Part shown: piece after piece, positions 1 through 6,501 of the stretch | Layout of the letters: each line of letters opens with the position of its first letter | Position numbering within the stretch: position 1 is the first letter of the stretch | Position numbers and translations under genes: made by a program | Assembly: GCA_937934705.1 (NCBI GenBank) | Contig: CALGYY010000030.1 | Location: forward strand, 1-9,716 | DNA from: an uncultured Bacteroidota bacterium | GTDB taxonomy: Bacteria; Bacteroidota; Bacteroidia; Bacteroidales; CAIWKO01 | Length of the DNA stretch: 9,716 bases | Reading direction: 5' to 3' | The notes under the pieces: generated by a model | Told to the model about the DNA's origin: nothing | Databases searched by the model: none | Seen by the model: the letters and a program-made list of their open reading frames with translations, nothing else

Positions 1-2193
1 AGGACGAGGCACGAAACCCGGCTCTGTTCTCACGCTGTCGGCCACCACCTGATCGGCGGTGTAACCGGGAATGATCTTCTCTCCTTCTGCATTATAATAA
101 GTATAATAATAATCATCCTGAATATCTTCGCGGGTCTGCATCAATGAAAGCCCCAGCCAGCTTTCTATATCCCGCACAAACTCTCCGTGGATCTTGAGAT
201 CAATACCCGTTGCATATCCGCGTGCATTGTTGGTTGCGAAATACCGGATACGGACATTGTCAATTTCATACGGAATAATATTATCAAGATACTTATAATA
301 AACTTCTGACATAAATTTAAAAGGCCGGTTCCAGGCCATGAAATTCCAGTCGGTCCCGAACACAAAATGATATGACTGCTGTGCCCTGAGTTCAGGGTTA
401 AGAGCACCATTGAATCCGCGCAGCTCTTTATAAAAAGGAGGCTGGTTGTAAACTCCGGCAGAAAGCCGGAAGACTACATCCTGTTTCCAGTTGGGCTTCA
501 GGGTGGCGGTGATTCTCGGACTGATAACCCACTGTTGGTTATAGGTCCACCAGCTTCCCCTGACACCTGCTGCAAAGGTCAGCCTTGCACTGTCGATATA
601 CCAGGTCCAGGTATCCTGCAAAAAAGCAGAAAACCGATGGGTGAAAAGGTCTATATCGGTCCTCACGACTTCCTGCAATTCCAGGGGATTCCACGGTTGC
701 AGGCCGGGATTGGTATAACCAACGCTGTCGGGTGGCCGCACCAGGGTATAGCCTGACGAGTCGATCATTTGCCATTCCTTGAGCCTGTCATAGATCATTT
801 CCCCCTGATACTTGATTCCCCACTGCCAGAAGTTCTTTTTTTTCTGGTGACTGCCTTTGTGTTCCAGTGTGAAGACTGTTGCATCCAGTTCATTACGGGC
901 ATGACTGAAGTGTGTGCCCACACCCAGATTTTCCGTAACTTCACCGAAATCGTCCTTTCCGAAATCGGTCTCCAGTTTACCGATCCAATATTGTCCGTTA
1001 ATATCGTAGGCTTCGCGCTCGCTGGTATTGAAAGCCGAAGTGATCAGCTTCAGGCGTGTATGCTGGTTGGGACTGTAAGTGGCGGTGAGGGCTCCGAACA
1101 AGGTACTGATTCGGTCCAGTTCCTGTCCTTCAAAATAGATTTTCAGGCGGTAGGATTCCTGAACGGTTCCGAATTCAGTTTCCCTGCTTTCAGGCACAAC
1201 CAGGTACTTGTTGCGTGCATAATTCCCCAGGAAACTGATCTCCCACTTCTCGCTGATCACGTATGAGAGGCAGGTTTGCACATCGGTGAAACTGGGTTTA
1301 TACTGTCCTTTTGTTTCAAGCTGGTTAAGAAAGTAGGAATTGGATTTCTGCCTGGCACCTACCAGATAGGTAAAACGTCCTTTTGCGGCAGCGCCTTCAA
1401 GATAGCCGGAAACACCCAGCAGACTAAGATCAAGGCCGCCTCCAAATTTTTTCGGGCGGCGGTAGGTGATATCGAGTACCGAAGACATTTTATCCCCGTA
1501 TTTGGCATCGAAGCCTCCTGAGGAAAAGAGCACGTTTTCAGCCAGATCGGAATTGACAAAGCTCAGTCCTTCCTGCTGTCCTGATCGTGTCAGAAAGGGG
1601 CGGTAGATCTCAACCTCGTTAACGTACACGAGGTTCTCATCATAGTTACCACCCCTGACAGAGTATTGCGAACTGAGTTCATTATTGGAATAGACACCCA
1701 GGCTTGTTTTCTTGACGAGTTCTTCAATCCCTCCGCCTGAAAGGCTGGGTATGATGTCAGCGTTTTTGGGCTCAATGCGCGTAATGGCACCTCTGTCAAC
1801 CTTTTCCCCGATAATATAGGTTGGATCGATATCGAAAACTTCCACCTGCATCACCTGGTCAATCTGCTTTCTTTCATAAGGCTTCAATTCAATATTGACG
1901 GGGATGCGCTTATACCCTACGAAAGAGAATATCAGGGTGAGTTTCTCCCCGGCCGGAACATGCAGGGAGTAAGTGCCCAGTTTATCGGTCAGCACACCCA
2001 GTGGCTTTCCGAGAATGGAAACATTCACTGATTCAAGAGGTTCACCTTTTTGATTCTTAACAGAGCCGAACACCACGGCTTTATCCTGTGCAAAGGCAGG
2101 ACGCACCATCAGCAGCAGTAGCAGGACACATATTGCCGCTGATGATCCTGCAGCTCTTCTCAATAGCTCTTTGCTGATGGGTAAACGCAACAT
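1..2193 (-). CDS. TonB-dependent outer-membrane receptor with N-terminal carboxypeptidase-regulatory-like domain (3' end beyond window)
   Basis: This is an outer-membrane beta-barrel receptor, expected to take up a ligand using TonB/ExbBD energy; the ligand cannot be told from the sequence. The ATG at 2193 opens 731 codons with no stop before the left edge, so the protein is C-terminally incomplete here. Residues 1-35 form a signal peptide (hydrophobic AAICVLLLLLMV, cleavage near AFA|QD). Residues about 38-125 are a carboxypeptidase-regulatory-like beta-sandwich (FGSVKNQKGEPLESVNVSI, then FSFVGYKR). The plug follows at about 145-250, with the phylum-typical SVRGGNYDEN and NEVEIYRPF motifs. 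The rest is aromatic-rich barrel strands, including NQPPFYKELRG. The start lies 10 bp after the stop of the upstream exported protein, so the two are probably co-transcribed. The receptor has no SusD partner on its upstream side; the downstream side is not visible. The family is certain and the substrate unknown. Confidence 0.93.
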   Translation of the reverse strand, partial: MLRLPISKELLRRAAGSSAAICVLLLLLMVRPAFAQDKAVVFGSVKNQKGEPLESVNVSILGKPLGVLTDKLGTYSLHVPAGEKLTLIFSFVGYKRIPVNIELKPYERKQIDQVMQVEVFDIDPTYIIGEKVDRGAITRIEPKNADIIPSLSGGGIEELVKKTSLGVYSNNELSSQYSVRGGNYDENLVYVNEVEIYRPFLTRSGQQEGLSFVNSDLAENVLFSSGGFDAKYGDKMSSVLDITYRRPKKFGGGLDLSLLGVSGYLEGAAAKGRFTYLVGARQKSNSYFLNQLETKGQYKPSFTDVQTCLSYVISEKWEISFLGNYARNKYLVVPESRETEFGTVQESYRLKIYFEGQELDRISTLFGALTATYSPNQHTRLKLITSAFNTSEREAYDINGQYWIGKLETDFGKDDFGEVTENLGVGTHFSHARNELDATVFTLEHKGSHQKKKNFWQWGIKYQGEMIYDRLKEWQMIDSSGYTLVRPPDSVGYTNPGLQPWNPLELQEVVRTDIDLFTHRFSAFLQDTWTWYIDSARLTFAAGVRGSWWTYNQQWVISPRITATLKPNWKQDVVFRLSAGVYNQPPFYKELRGFNGALNPELRAQQSYHFVFGTDWNFMAWNRPFKFMSEVYYKYLDNIIPYEIDNVRIRYFATNNARGYATGIDLKIHGEFVRDIESWLGLSLMQTREDIQDDYYYTYYNAEGEKIIPGYTADQVVADSVRTEPGFVPRP

Positions 2194-2194
2194 G

Positions 2195-2207
2195 CTGAAC
2201 CGTTCAG
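2195..2207. repeat. 13-nt inverted repeat at the operon junction
   Basis: CTGAAC-C-GTTCAG, with 6-bp arms, spans the stop codon of the exported protein and the bases just before the receptor ATG. It may occlude or couple translation at the junction, or be chance; there is no U-tract, so it is not a terminator. Confidence 0.35.
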
Positions 2208-2851
2208 ATTTTCCTTTTGGTTTTAAACTTTCCTTCTTTCCATGCTTTAATGAACTGTGCCCATGCAATGGGGTTCAGCAGGTTATTGGGCGGCATCTGC
2301 CCCGCGTAATAGAGCTTATAACGGTACTGATCAACGTAATTCCTGTAATTCATGGCACCATCCATGGCCACCCATTCGGTAATGACCCTCTTTTCAATTT
2401 CCTCAATATTTTTTCTCGCCCGCTCAAGATCATCATCAGGGATGTCTGTTCTAACAAACGCATTCTTGAACTGTTCGTATGTAGGCCACGGGTAAATGAA
2501 GGTCTCATCCAGGTAAAGTGTATCGGGCCGCATCATCTGAACCAGCGAATACCTGTCTTTGCTAAGTGTATCGGGTACCTGATAGAAAACGGTTTTATAG
2601 CCCAGAGAGGCAAAAACGATGGTCTCCCCTTTCCGGGCCACAAGGGAAAAGAAACCGCCCAGATCGCTCATGGTTCCTCTGTAAGTGCCGTCGATGCTAA
2701 TGCTGACAAAAGGCAGGGGCCTCAGACTGTCAGCTGTTACCACCACTCCTGAGAACTCGATCAGTACCGTATCCGGTGCCTGTGCACGGGAAGGCATGAA
2801 CGAAGCCGTGAAAAGCAGGATCAGAATGATAAGGCGAAGGGGTCGGACCAT
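2204..2851 (-). CDS. Small exported carboxypeptidase-regulatory-like domain protein
   Basis: A 215-residue exported protein of unknown exact role. Residues 1-24 are a signal peptide (LRLIILILLFTASF, cleavage near SRAQA). Residues about 33-105 form a carboxypeptidase-regulatory-like beta-sandwich (FSGVVVTADSLRPLPFVSI, GTMSDLGGFFSL, FASLGYKTV), the same fold that begins the receptor encoded next. The C-terminal half is different: LDETFIYPWPTYEQFKNAF, then a charged helical stretch (DDDLERARKNIEEIEKR), and a very basic tail (KEGKFKTKRKI). I see no catalytic motif, no lipobox cysteine and no transmembrane segment beyond the signal peptide. It is first in a two-gene unit with the receptor, which suggests a periplasmic or outer-membrane accessory role, but that is inference from position. 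Similar short proteins are common hypothetical proteins in Bacteroidota. The start is supported by the signal peptide beginning right after it. Confidence 0.85.
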   Translation of the reverse strand: MVRPLRLIILILLFTASFMPSRAQAPDTVLIEFSGVVVTADSLRPLPFVSISIDGTYRGTMSDLGGFFSLVARKGETIVFASLGYKTVFYQVPDTLSKDRYSLVQMMRPDTLYLDETFIYPWPTYEQFKNAFVRTDIPDDDLERARKNIEEIEKRVITEWVAMDGAMNYRNYVDQYRYKLYYAGQMPPNNLLNPIAWAQFIKAWKEGKFKTKRKI

Positions 2852-2920
2852 GAACTTTCTTTACGTGGATGCCTTCTTAACGAAGCATCATTTCTATTAT
2901 TGTACGAGGCTTGCAGCGTG

Positions 2921-2928
2921 TAAAGATA
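2921..2928 (-). promoter_or_regulatory. Possible -7 element for the exported-protein/receptor operon
   Basis: The minus strand reads TATCTTTA, 7 of 8 to the Bacteroidota -7 consensus TAnnTTTG, about 70 bases before the ATG at 2851. No TTTG-like -33 element stands at a normal distance, because that position falls inside the rpmB terminator palindrome. The element touches the terminator's T-run. It is the best candidate in the 130-base gap, but weak. Confidence 0.3.
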
Positions 2929-2966
2929 AAAAAAATGCTGTTATCACCCGGGTGATAACAGCATTT
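2928..2966 (-). terminator. Rho-independent terminator of rpmB
   Basis: Positions 2933-2966 are a perfect 34-nt palindrome (arm AAATGCTGTTATCACCC). Read on the minus strand it is followed by eight consecutive T. It begins 15 bases after the rpmB stop codon. The plus-strand side has only three T, so it should terminate minus-strand transcription only. Confidence 0.9.
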
Positions 2967-2981
2967 CTCCTGCAGGGCAGA

Positions 2982-3221
2982 TTAGCGGTTCAGGAATCCC
3001 TTTTCGCGGGCTTCTTTGATGGCAGCAACGATGCCCTTTTTATCAATGGTCTTCATACCTGAGGTAGAAACCTTCAGTGTGATCCATTTGTTCTCGCCGG
3101 GGATGAAGAACCTTTTATTCTGAAGATTGACGTTAAAACGCCTTTTGGTTTTGATATTAGAGTGGGACACATTGTGTCCTATCATCATCGTTTTCCCTGT
3201 AATTTCACACATTCTGGCCAT
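2982..3221 (-). CDS. rpmB: 50S ribosomal protein L28 (bL28)
   Basis: L28 is a component of the large ribosomal subunit. The 79-residue product has the family signature: MCEITGK near the N-terminus, then MIGHNVSHSNIKTKRRF, VNLQNKRFF, and a C-terminal helix (KKGIVAAIKEAREKGF). The length is normal for the family. Only one cysteine (C5) is present, so it is a zinc-free version. It is about 20% Lys plus Arg, as expected for an rRNA-binding protein. The ATG is preceded by an A-rich leader with no Shine-Dalgarno sequence, as is usual in this phylum. A Bacteroidota-type promoter lies just upstream and a strong terminator just downstream, so the gene is probably transcribed alone. In many Bacteroidota L28 is followed by L33 (rpmG), a small DUF4295 protein and ftsY; none of these follows here. 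Confidence 0.97.
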   Translation of the reverse strand: MARMCEITGKTMMIGHNVSHSNIKTKRRFNVNLQNKRFFIPGENKWITLKVSTSGMKTIDKKGIVAAIKEAREKGFLNR

Positions 3222-3258
3222 GGCTGTATCTTTTTCTGTTTAAATTTGAAACGGAGTG

Positions 3259-3289
3259 CAAAGATCGTAAATATTTTTTAATAAACAAG
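3259..3289 (-). promoter_or_regulatory. rpmB: Candidate Bacteroidota-type promoter of rpmB
   Basis: On the minus strand CTTG (3289-3286) is followed after 19 bases by GATCTTTG (3266-3259). These are near matches to the -33 TTTG and -7 TAnnTTTG elements. The spacer is AT-rich. The start of transcription would fall near 3253, giving a leader of about 30 bases before the ATG at 3221. Confidence 0.55.
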
Positions 3290-3309
3290 TGCTGATCTCT
3301 AAAAATATT

Positions 3310-4560
3310 TCAGTCCCCTTTTTCATCCATTAAAATCGTTCTCAACATGTTAAGTGCCGAAAGGGCCGTGCGGCGGATATTCCGCATCCGCTCATCGCCC
3401 AGGCGAAAAAGTCTGGCTTCTGTTTTCAGGGGGGATGATACGGCGATCCAGACGGTCCCCACCGGCTTTTCGGGGCTCCCCCCTTCCGGTCCCATAATGC
3501 CGCTGACTGCCAGACTGTAATCTGTCTTCAATAGTTGGCGGACAGATTCCGCCATTTCGCAGACGACCGTGCGACTTACCGCACCATCAACTGCAAGTGT
3601 TTCCTCGCTGACCTTTAGTACACCTGATTTAACCGGGTTATCATAGGCCACGATGCCTCCTTTAAAATAAGCGGAGGACCCGGGAACGGTGGTGATCAAA
3701 TGCGCAATATAGCCCCCTGTGCAGCTTTCTGCTGTAGCCAGTGTTTTCCCCATGGTCTGCAGGAGTCTTCCGCTGACACTTTCCAGGGTATCCTGATCAA
3801 AGCCAAAGATATACCCGGGAATGATTTCGCGCAGCAGTCCGATCTGCCTCTCTGTTTCATCATTCAGCAAGCGAAAATCGTTACCCTCAGCAGTGAGCCG
3901 TATCCTCACCATCCCTGGCTGTGGCAGGTAGGCCAGCGAGATGAAAGGCGGCAGGGCCTCTTCCCATGAGGCAATACGCTCAGCCAGAAATGATTCTCCC
4001 ACCCCTTGTGTCAGCACTGTTCTGTGGAGCACATGGGATGATGGAAACTGTTCTTTGAGCCGGGGGATAATTTCCTCGCGGAGCATCCTTTCCATTTCAA
4101 AGGGAACACCCGGCACAGCGCAAAGAACTTTTCCTTTGACATCGAACCACATTCCGGGTGAAGTCCCCAGGGGGTTGGGAATAACTTTACAGGCATCCGG
4201 GACTTCAGCCTGCTTCAGGTTGGCAGGAGACATCTTGTAGGCATGCCTTTCAAATATATTCCTGATGTTCGCCAATGCGCTCTCATCTGTGTGCATTCCG
4301 CAGGAAAAAAAACGGCACAGGGCTTCGCGGGTTCTGTCATCACTGGTGGGTCCCAATCCCCCGCTCAGTAAAACCACATCAGCGTCACAGAGGCTCTGTT
4401 CCAATGCACGGATAATTTCGTCCACCGGGTCGCCGGTCACGATCATACGGTTCACCCTGTATCCGTTCAAACCGAGGATTTCCGCCATAGCCGAGGCATT
4501 GGTATTGACCACCTGCCCGATCAGCAGTTCGTCGCCGATATTCAGAATATGGATTTTCAT
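3310..4560 (-). CDS. cinA: CinA-family protein: MoCF-like domain plus nicotinamide-nucleotide amidohydrolase domain
   Basis: CinA proteins act in the pyridine nucleotide cycle. The C-terminal PncC domain deamidates NMN to nicotinate mononucleotide; the N-terminal COG1058 domain is an ADP-ribose pyrophosphatase in characterised members. The 416-residue length fits the full two-domain form. Residues 1-170 are the MoaB/Mog-like domain (NIGDELLIGQVVNTN, LLSGGLGPTSDD at 64-75, CAVPGVPFEM at 147-156). A linker domain spans about 171-255. Residues about 256-412 are PncC: AESCTGGYIAHL with the expected nucleophile Ser279, PGSSAYFKGGIVAYDN, and AVSGIMGPEGGSPEKPVGTVW at 351-371. All core motifs are intact, so both activities are plausible. 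The gene lies 88 bp upstream of rpmB in the same direction, an arrangement I recall as common in Bacteroidota. A promoter-like element sits almost on the ATG, and the preceding stress-protein gene has its own terminator, so transcription probably starts here. Confidence 0.96.
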   Translation of the reverse strand: MKIHILNIGDELLIGQVVNTNASAMAEILGLNGYRVNRMIVTGDPVDEIIRALEQSLCDADVVLLSGGLGPTSDDRTREALCRFFSCGMHTDESALANIRNIFERHAYKMSPANLKQAEVPDACKVIPNPLGTSPGMWFDVKGKVLCAVPGVPFEMERMLREEIIPRLKEQFPSSHVLHRTVLTQGVGESFLAERIASWEEALPPFISLAYLPQPGMVRIRLTAEGNDFRLLNDETERQIGLLREIIPGYIFGFDQDTLESVSGRLLQTMGKTLATAESCTGGYIAHLITTVPGSSAYFKGGIVAYDNPVKSGVLKVSEETLAVDGAVSRTVVCEMAESVRQLLKTDYSLAVSGIMGPEGGSPEKPVGTVWIAVSSPLKTEARLFRLGDERMRNIRRTALSALNMLRTILMDEKGD

Positions 4561-4570
4561 AAGGAAGCAG

Positions 4571-4604
4571 CAAAAGTATAAAACCGGCAGCGAAAGACAG
4601 CAAA
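4571..4604 (-). promoter_or_regulatory. cinA: Candidate promoter of cinA giving a very short leader
   Basis: The minus strand carries TACTTTTG (4578-4571), an exact match to TAnnTTTG, and TTTG at 4604-4601 with a 22-base spacer, slightly longer than usual. The -7 element ends only 10 bases before the ATG at 4560. Transcription would therefore start within a few bases of the start codon, making a nearly leaderless mRNA. Confidence 0.5.
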
Positions 4605-4608
4605 GGCG

Positions 4609-4638
4609 AAAAAAAAAGGCTGCATCGTTTTGCAGCCT
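4609..4638 (-). terminator. Rho-independent terminator of the universal stress protein gene
   Basis: An 8-bp perfect stem (AGGCTGCA / TGCAGCCT, 4617-4624 and 4631-4638) encloses a 6-base loop. On the minus strand it is followed by nine T. It starts 15 bases after the stop codon at 4654-4656 and separates that gene from cinA. Confidence 0.88.
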
Positions 4639-4653
4639 CCTGAATTTGAACTT

Positions 4654-5538
4654 TTATCTTGCCAGACGCTCACCCGTATCTTTCGGGATGATCGACATGA
4701 CGGGAATATCGGAACTGCGGATGATTTCTGTGGCATGGGAGCCGACAAAGAATTCCACCCAGCCCACTTCCTGCTGTGTCATGATCATGATGAGATCCAC
4801 ATCGCCCTCTTTATTTGCATATTCCAGAATTGCAGGTATCAGTGTGCGTGAACCGTGTTCACTCTCAATAATCTCTGCTGTGACTTCAATACCTTTTTCT
4901 TCGATGAACCTTCTCACCTGGATGAGTTGTGCACGGATCTGGGTGACAATGTCTTCATTGTTCTTTGACCAGAGTGCGGACACCACTTTAATTTTAGCCT
5001 TGAAAAGCTTGGCGACCTCTATGGCCCAGGTCACCTTATGGCGGGTCTGCTTACTCAGGTCAAGAGGCAGCAGAATGCTGCGGCAACCATCATGATTTGT
5101 TTTGCTTCCAATGGTCAGAACCGGGCACTTGGCTGTGCGGATCACCCTCGAAAGGTTGGCACCGACCATTCTTTTATCAGGATCAGATTCGTAGGTTGAA
5201 CTCAGGCTCATCACAATATATTTTGCCTGTATCATATCGGCCACTTCAACGATTTTGGAATGGACGCGACCTTTGGCTACCATGATATGGATATAGATGC
5301 CCGATTCCGCTTTGGCCTTCTCCGCCACTTCCTGAAGTTCCGCCTCTATCTTACGGATCACTTCTTCTTCTTTCTTCTCATCTCCGAAAATCTTGTTGAT
5401 CGCCTTGGAGTCTTCATAAACGTGAAGCAGGGTGATGTCAAGTCCTGTCAAACGCGCCAGATTATACGACTGGCTAAGGGTAATTTCCGACATTTCCCTG
5501 AAATCGTAAGGAACCAGGATGTTTTTGTAAATTTCCAT
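4654..5538 (-). CDS. Tandem-domain universal stress protein (UspA family)
   Basis: A 294-residue cytoplasmic protein made of two UspA-type alpha/beta domains. Such proteins are associated with stress survival and often bind nucleotides; the specific role is unknown. Domain 1 (about 1-145) opens with YKNILVPYDF, continues LARLTGLDITLLHVYED and ends with SRVIRTAKCPVLTIG. Domain 2 (about 150-287) opens with CRSILLPLDLS, continues AKLFKAKIKVVSAL and ends with VGSHATEIIRSSDIPVMSI. The usual ATP loop, G-2x-G-9x-G-S/T, is incomplete in both halves. Domain 1 has GAN at 126-128 and lacks the preceding glycine pair. Domain 2 keeps GS at 266-267 but has TQQEVGW in place of the earlier glycines. Nucleotide binding is therefore doubtful. 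It is divergent from the nucleoside phosphorylase, 69 bp away, and followed by its own terminator, so it is probably monocistronic. Confidence 0.92.
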   Translation of the reverse strand: MEIYKNILVPYDFREMSEITLSQSYNLARLTGLDITLLHVYEDSKAINKIFGDEKKEEEVIRKIEAELQEVAEKAKAESGIYIHIMVAKGRVHSKIVEVADMIQAKYIVMSLSSTYESDPDKRMVGANLSRVIRTAKCPVLTIGSKTNHDGCRSILLPLDLSKQTRHKVTWAIEVAKLFKAKIKVVSALWSKNNEDIVTQIRAQLIQVRRFIEEKGIEVTAEIIESEHGSRTLIPAILEYANKEGDVDLIMIMTQQEVGWVEFFVGSHATEIIRSSDIPVMSIIPKDTGERLAR

Positions 5539-5557
5539 ATAGAATTTTGTATTTTTG
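5524..5557 (+). promoter_or_regulatory. Candidate promoter of the uridine-phosphorylase-like gene
   Basis: TTTG at 5524-5527 and TATTTTTG at 5550-5557, an exact TAnnTTTG match, are separated by 22 bases. Transcription would start near 5563, leaving a leader of about 45 bases before the ATG at 5608. The -33 element lies inside the first codons of the oppositely oriented stress-protein gene. Confidence 0.5.
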
Positions 5558-5575
5558 TTAAATAGATATCGGCTG

Positions 5576-5583
5576 CAAAATTA
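5576..5583 (-). promoter_or_regulatory. Possible -7 element for the universal stress protein gene
   Basis: The minus strand reads TAATTTTG, an exact TAnnTTTG match, about 37 bases before the ATG at 5538. I see no clear TTTG at the -33 distance. It lies back to back with the plus-strand promoter element at 5550-5557. Confidence 0.38.
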
Positions 5584-5607
5584 ACAAATTATTAAACATT
5601 ACCGATC

Positions 5608-6486
5608 ATGTCCGAAAAAAAAATTCCAGAATCTGAACTTATCCTGAACGAAGACGGAAGCATTTATCATCTGAAACTGAAGCCGGACGATGTGGCTGAT
5701 AATATTATCGTTGTTGGTGACCCCAAACGTGTGGCAGCGGTTTCCAAATTTTTCGACCGCATTGAACTGGAGCGGGAGAACCGCGAACTGGTAACGCATA
5801 CGGGCTGGCTGAACGGGAAGAGGATCACAGCCATGTCGACCGGTATGGGTCCTGACAACATTGACATCGTGATTAACGAACTGGATGCCATAGTAAATAT
5901 TGATCTCACCGAGAGGAAAGTAAGGAAGGATCTCCGCAAACTGAATATCATCAGGCTGGGAACATCCGGAGCGCTGCAGGGAGACATTGATCCGGGCAGT
6001 TTTGTGGCTTCCACCCATGGATTGGGCATCGACGGTGTACTGAATTTTTACCGCGTGGATGAAGGGGTTTTCAGCGAGGATATTGCCTCGGCATTTACAC
6101 GGCATATGCGCTGGCCTGCATCTCTGGCCAGGCCTTATGTTGCGCCGGGATCCGAGAAACTTTTAAAGCTTGTTGCAGAGGATTTCATTCATGGCATCAC
6201 GGCTACGGCACCAGGTTTCTTCGGCCCCCAGGGCAGGGAGTTGCGCTTACCCTTATCTTTCAGTAATATTAATGAAAAAATGGAAAGTTTCCGTTTCGGT
6301 GAGCACCGTATTTGCAATTTCGAGATGGAGACCAGCGCCCTTTACGGACTGGGCAGACTCATGGGGCATGAAATGCTCACGGTTTGCGTGATTATCGCAA
6401 ACCGTGTCAGCAAAAAATTCTGTAAAGATTACAAACCTTTTATGGAGCAGCTTATTCAAACGGTACTTGAACGTTTGCTCCGGTAA
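5608..6486 (+). CDS. Uridine-phosphorylase-like nucleoside phosphorylase (NP-I family)
   Basis: Predicted to split a nucleoside with phosphate to the free base and ribose-1-phosphate in cytoplasmic salvage. The 292-residue product has the NP-I landmarks in order. VVGDPKRV (35-42) carries the phosphate-binding Gly and Arg. STGMGPDNIDIVINEL (77-92) follows. IRLGTSGALQ (115-124) corresponds to the R-G-T phosphate/ribose loop of E. coli Udp. GPQGR (206-210) supplies Gln208 and Arg210 in the Q-x-R arrangement that recognises uracil in Udp. NFEMET (237-242) is the ribose-binding E-M-E. The length exceeds E. coli Udp (about 253) mainly through an N-terminal extension and an insert near 95-112 (NIDLTERKVRKDLRKLN). 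No key residue is missing. It is the only plus-strand gene, divergent from the stress protein and convergent with the next gene. The family is secure; uridine specificity is a motif-based inference. Confidence 0.9.
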   Translation: MSEKKIPESELILNEDGSIYHLKLKPDDVADNIIVVGDPKRVAAVSKFFDRIELERENRELVTHTGWLNGKRITAMSTGMGPDNIDIVINELDAIVNIDLTERKVRKDLRKLNIIRLGTSGALQGDIDPGSFVASTHGLGIDGVLNFYRVDEGVFSEDIASAFTRHMRWPASLARPYVAPGSEKLLKLVAEDFIHGITATAPGFFGPQGRELRLPLSFSNINEKMESFRFGEHRICNFEMETSALYGLGRLMGHEMLTVCVIIANRVSKKFCKDYKPFMEQLIQTVLERLLR

Positions 6487-6501
6487 AAGAAGCCGGCATT
6501 C

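Noticed and set aside
769..1266. Plus-strand open frame of 165 codons
   Set aside because: It is antisense to the TonB receptor, whose continuous frame and recognisable motifs explain this stretch. The translation resembles no family I know.
2171..2752. Plus-strand open frame of 193 codons
   Set aside because: It is antisense to the exported carboxypeptidase-regulatory-like protein, which has a signal peptide and a recognisable domain.
1..2851. A SusC/SusD polysaccharide utilisation locus
   Set aside because: No SusD-like lipoprotein, glycoside hydrolase or paired regulator is visible. The upstream neighbours are ribosomal and housekeeping genes.
4265..5095. Plus-strand open frame of 276 codons
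   Set aside because: It runs across the opposite strand of both cinA and the stress protein, including their terminator, and its serine-rich translation looks like a frame shadow.
5599..6105. Minus-strand open frame of 168 codons opposite the phosphorylase
   Set aside because: The plus-strand frame carries all conserved NP-I motifs; this one shows none of any family.
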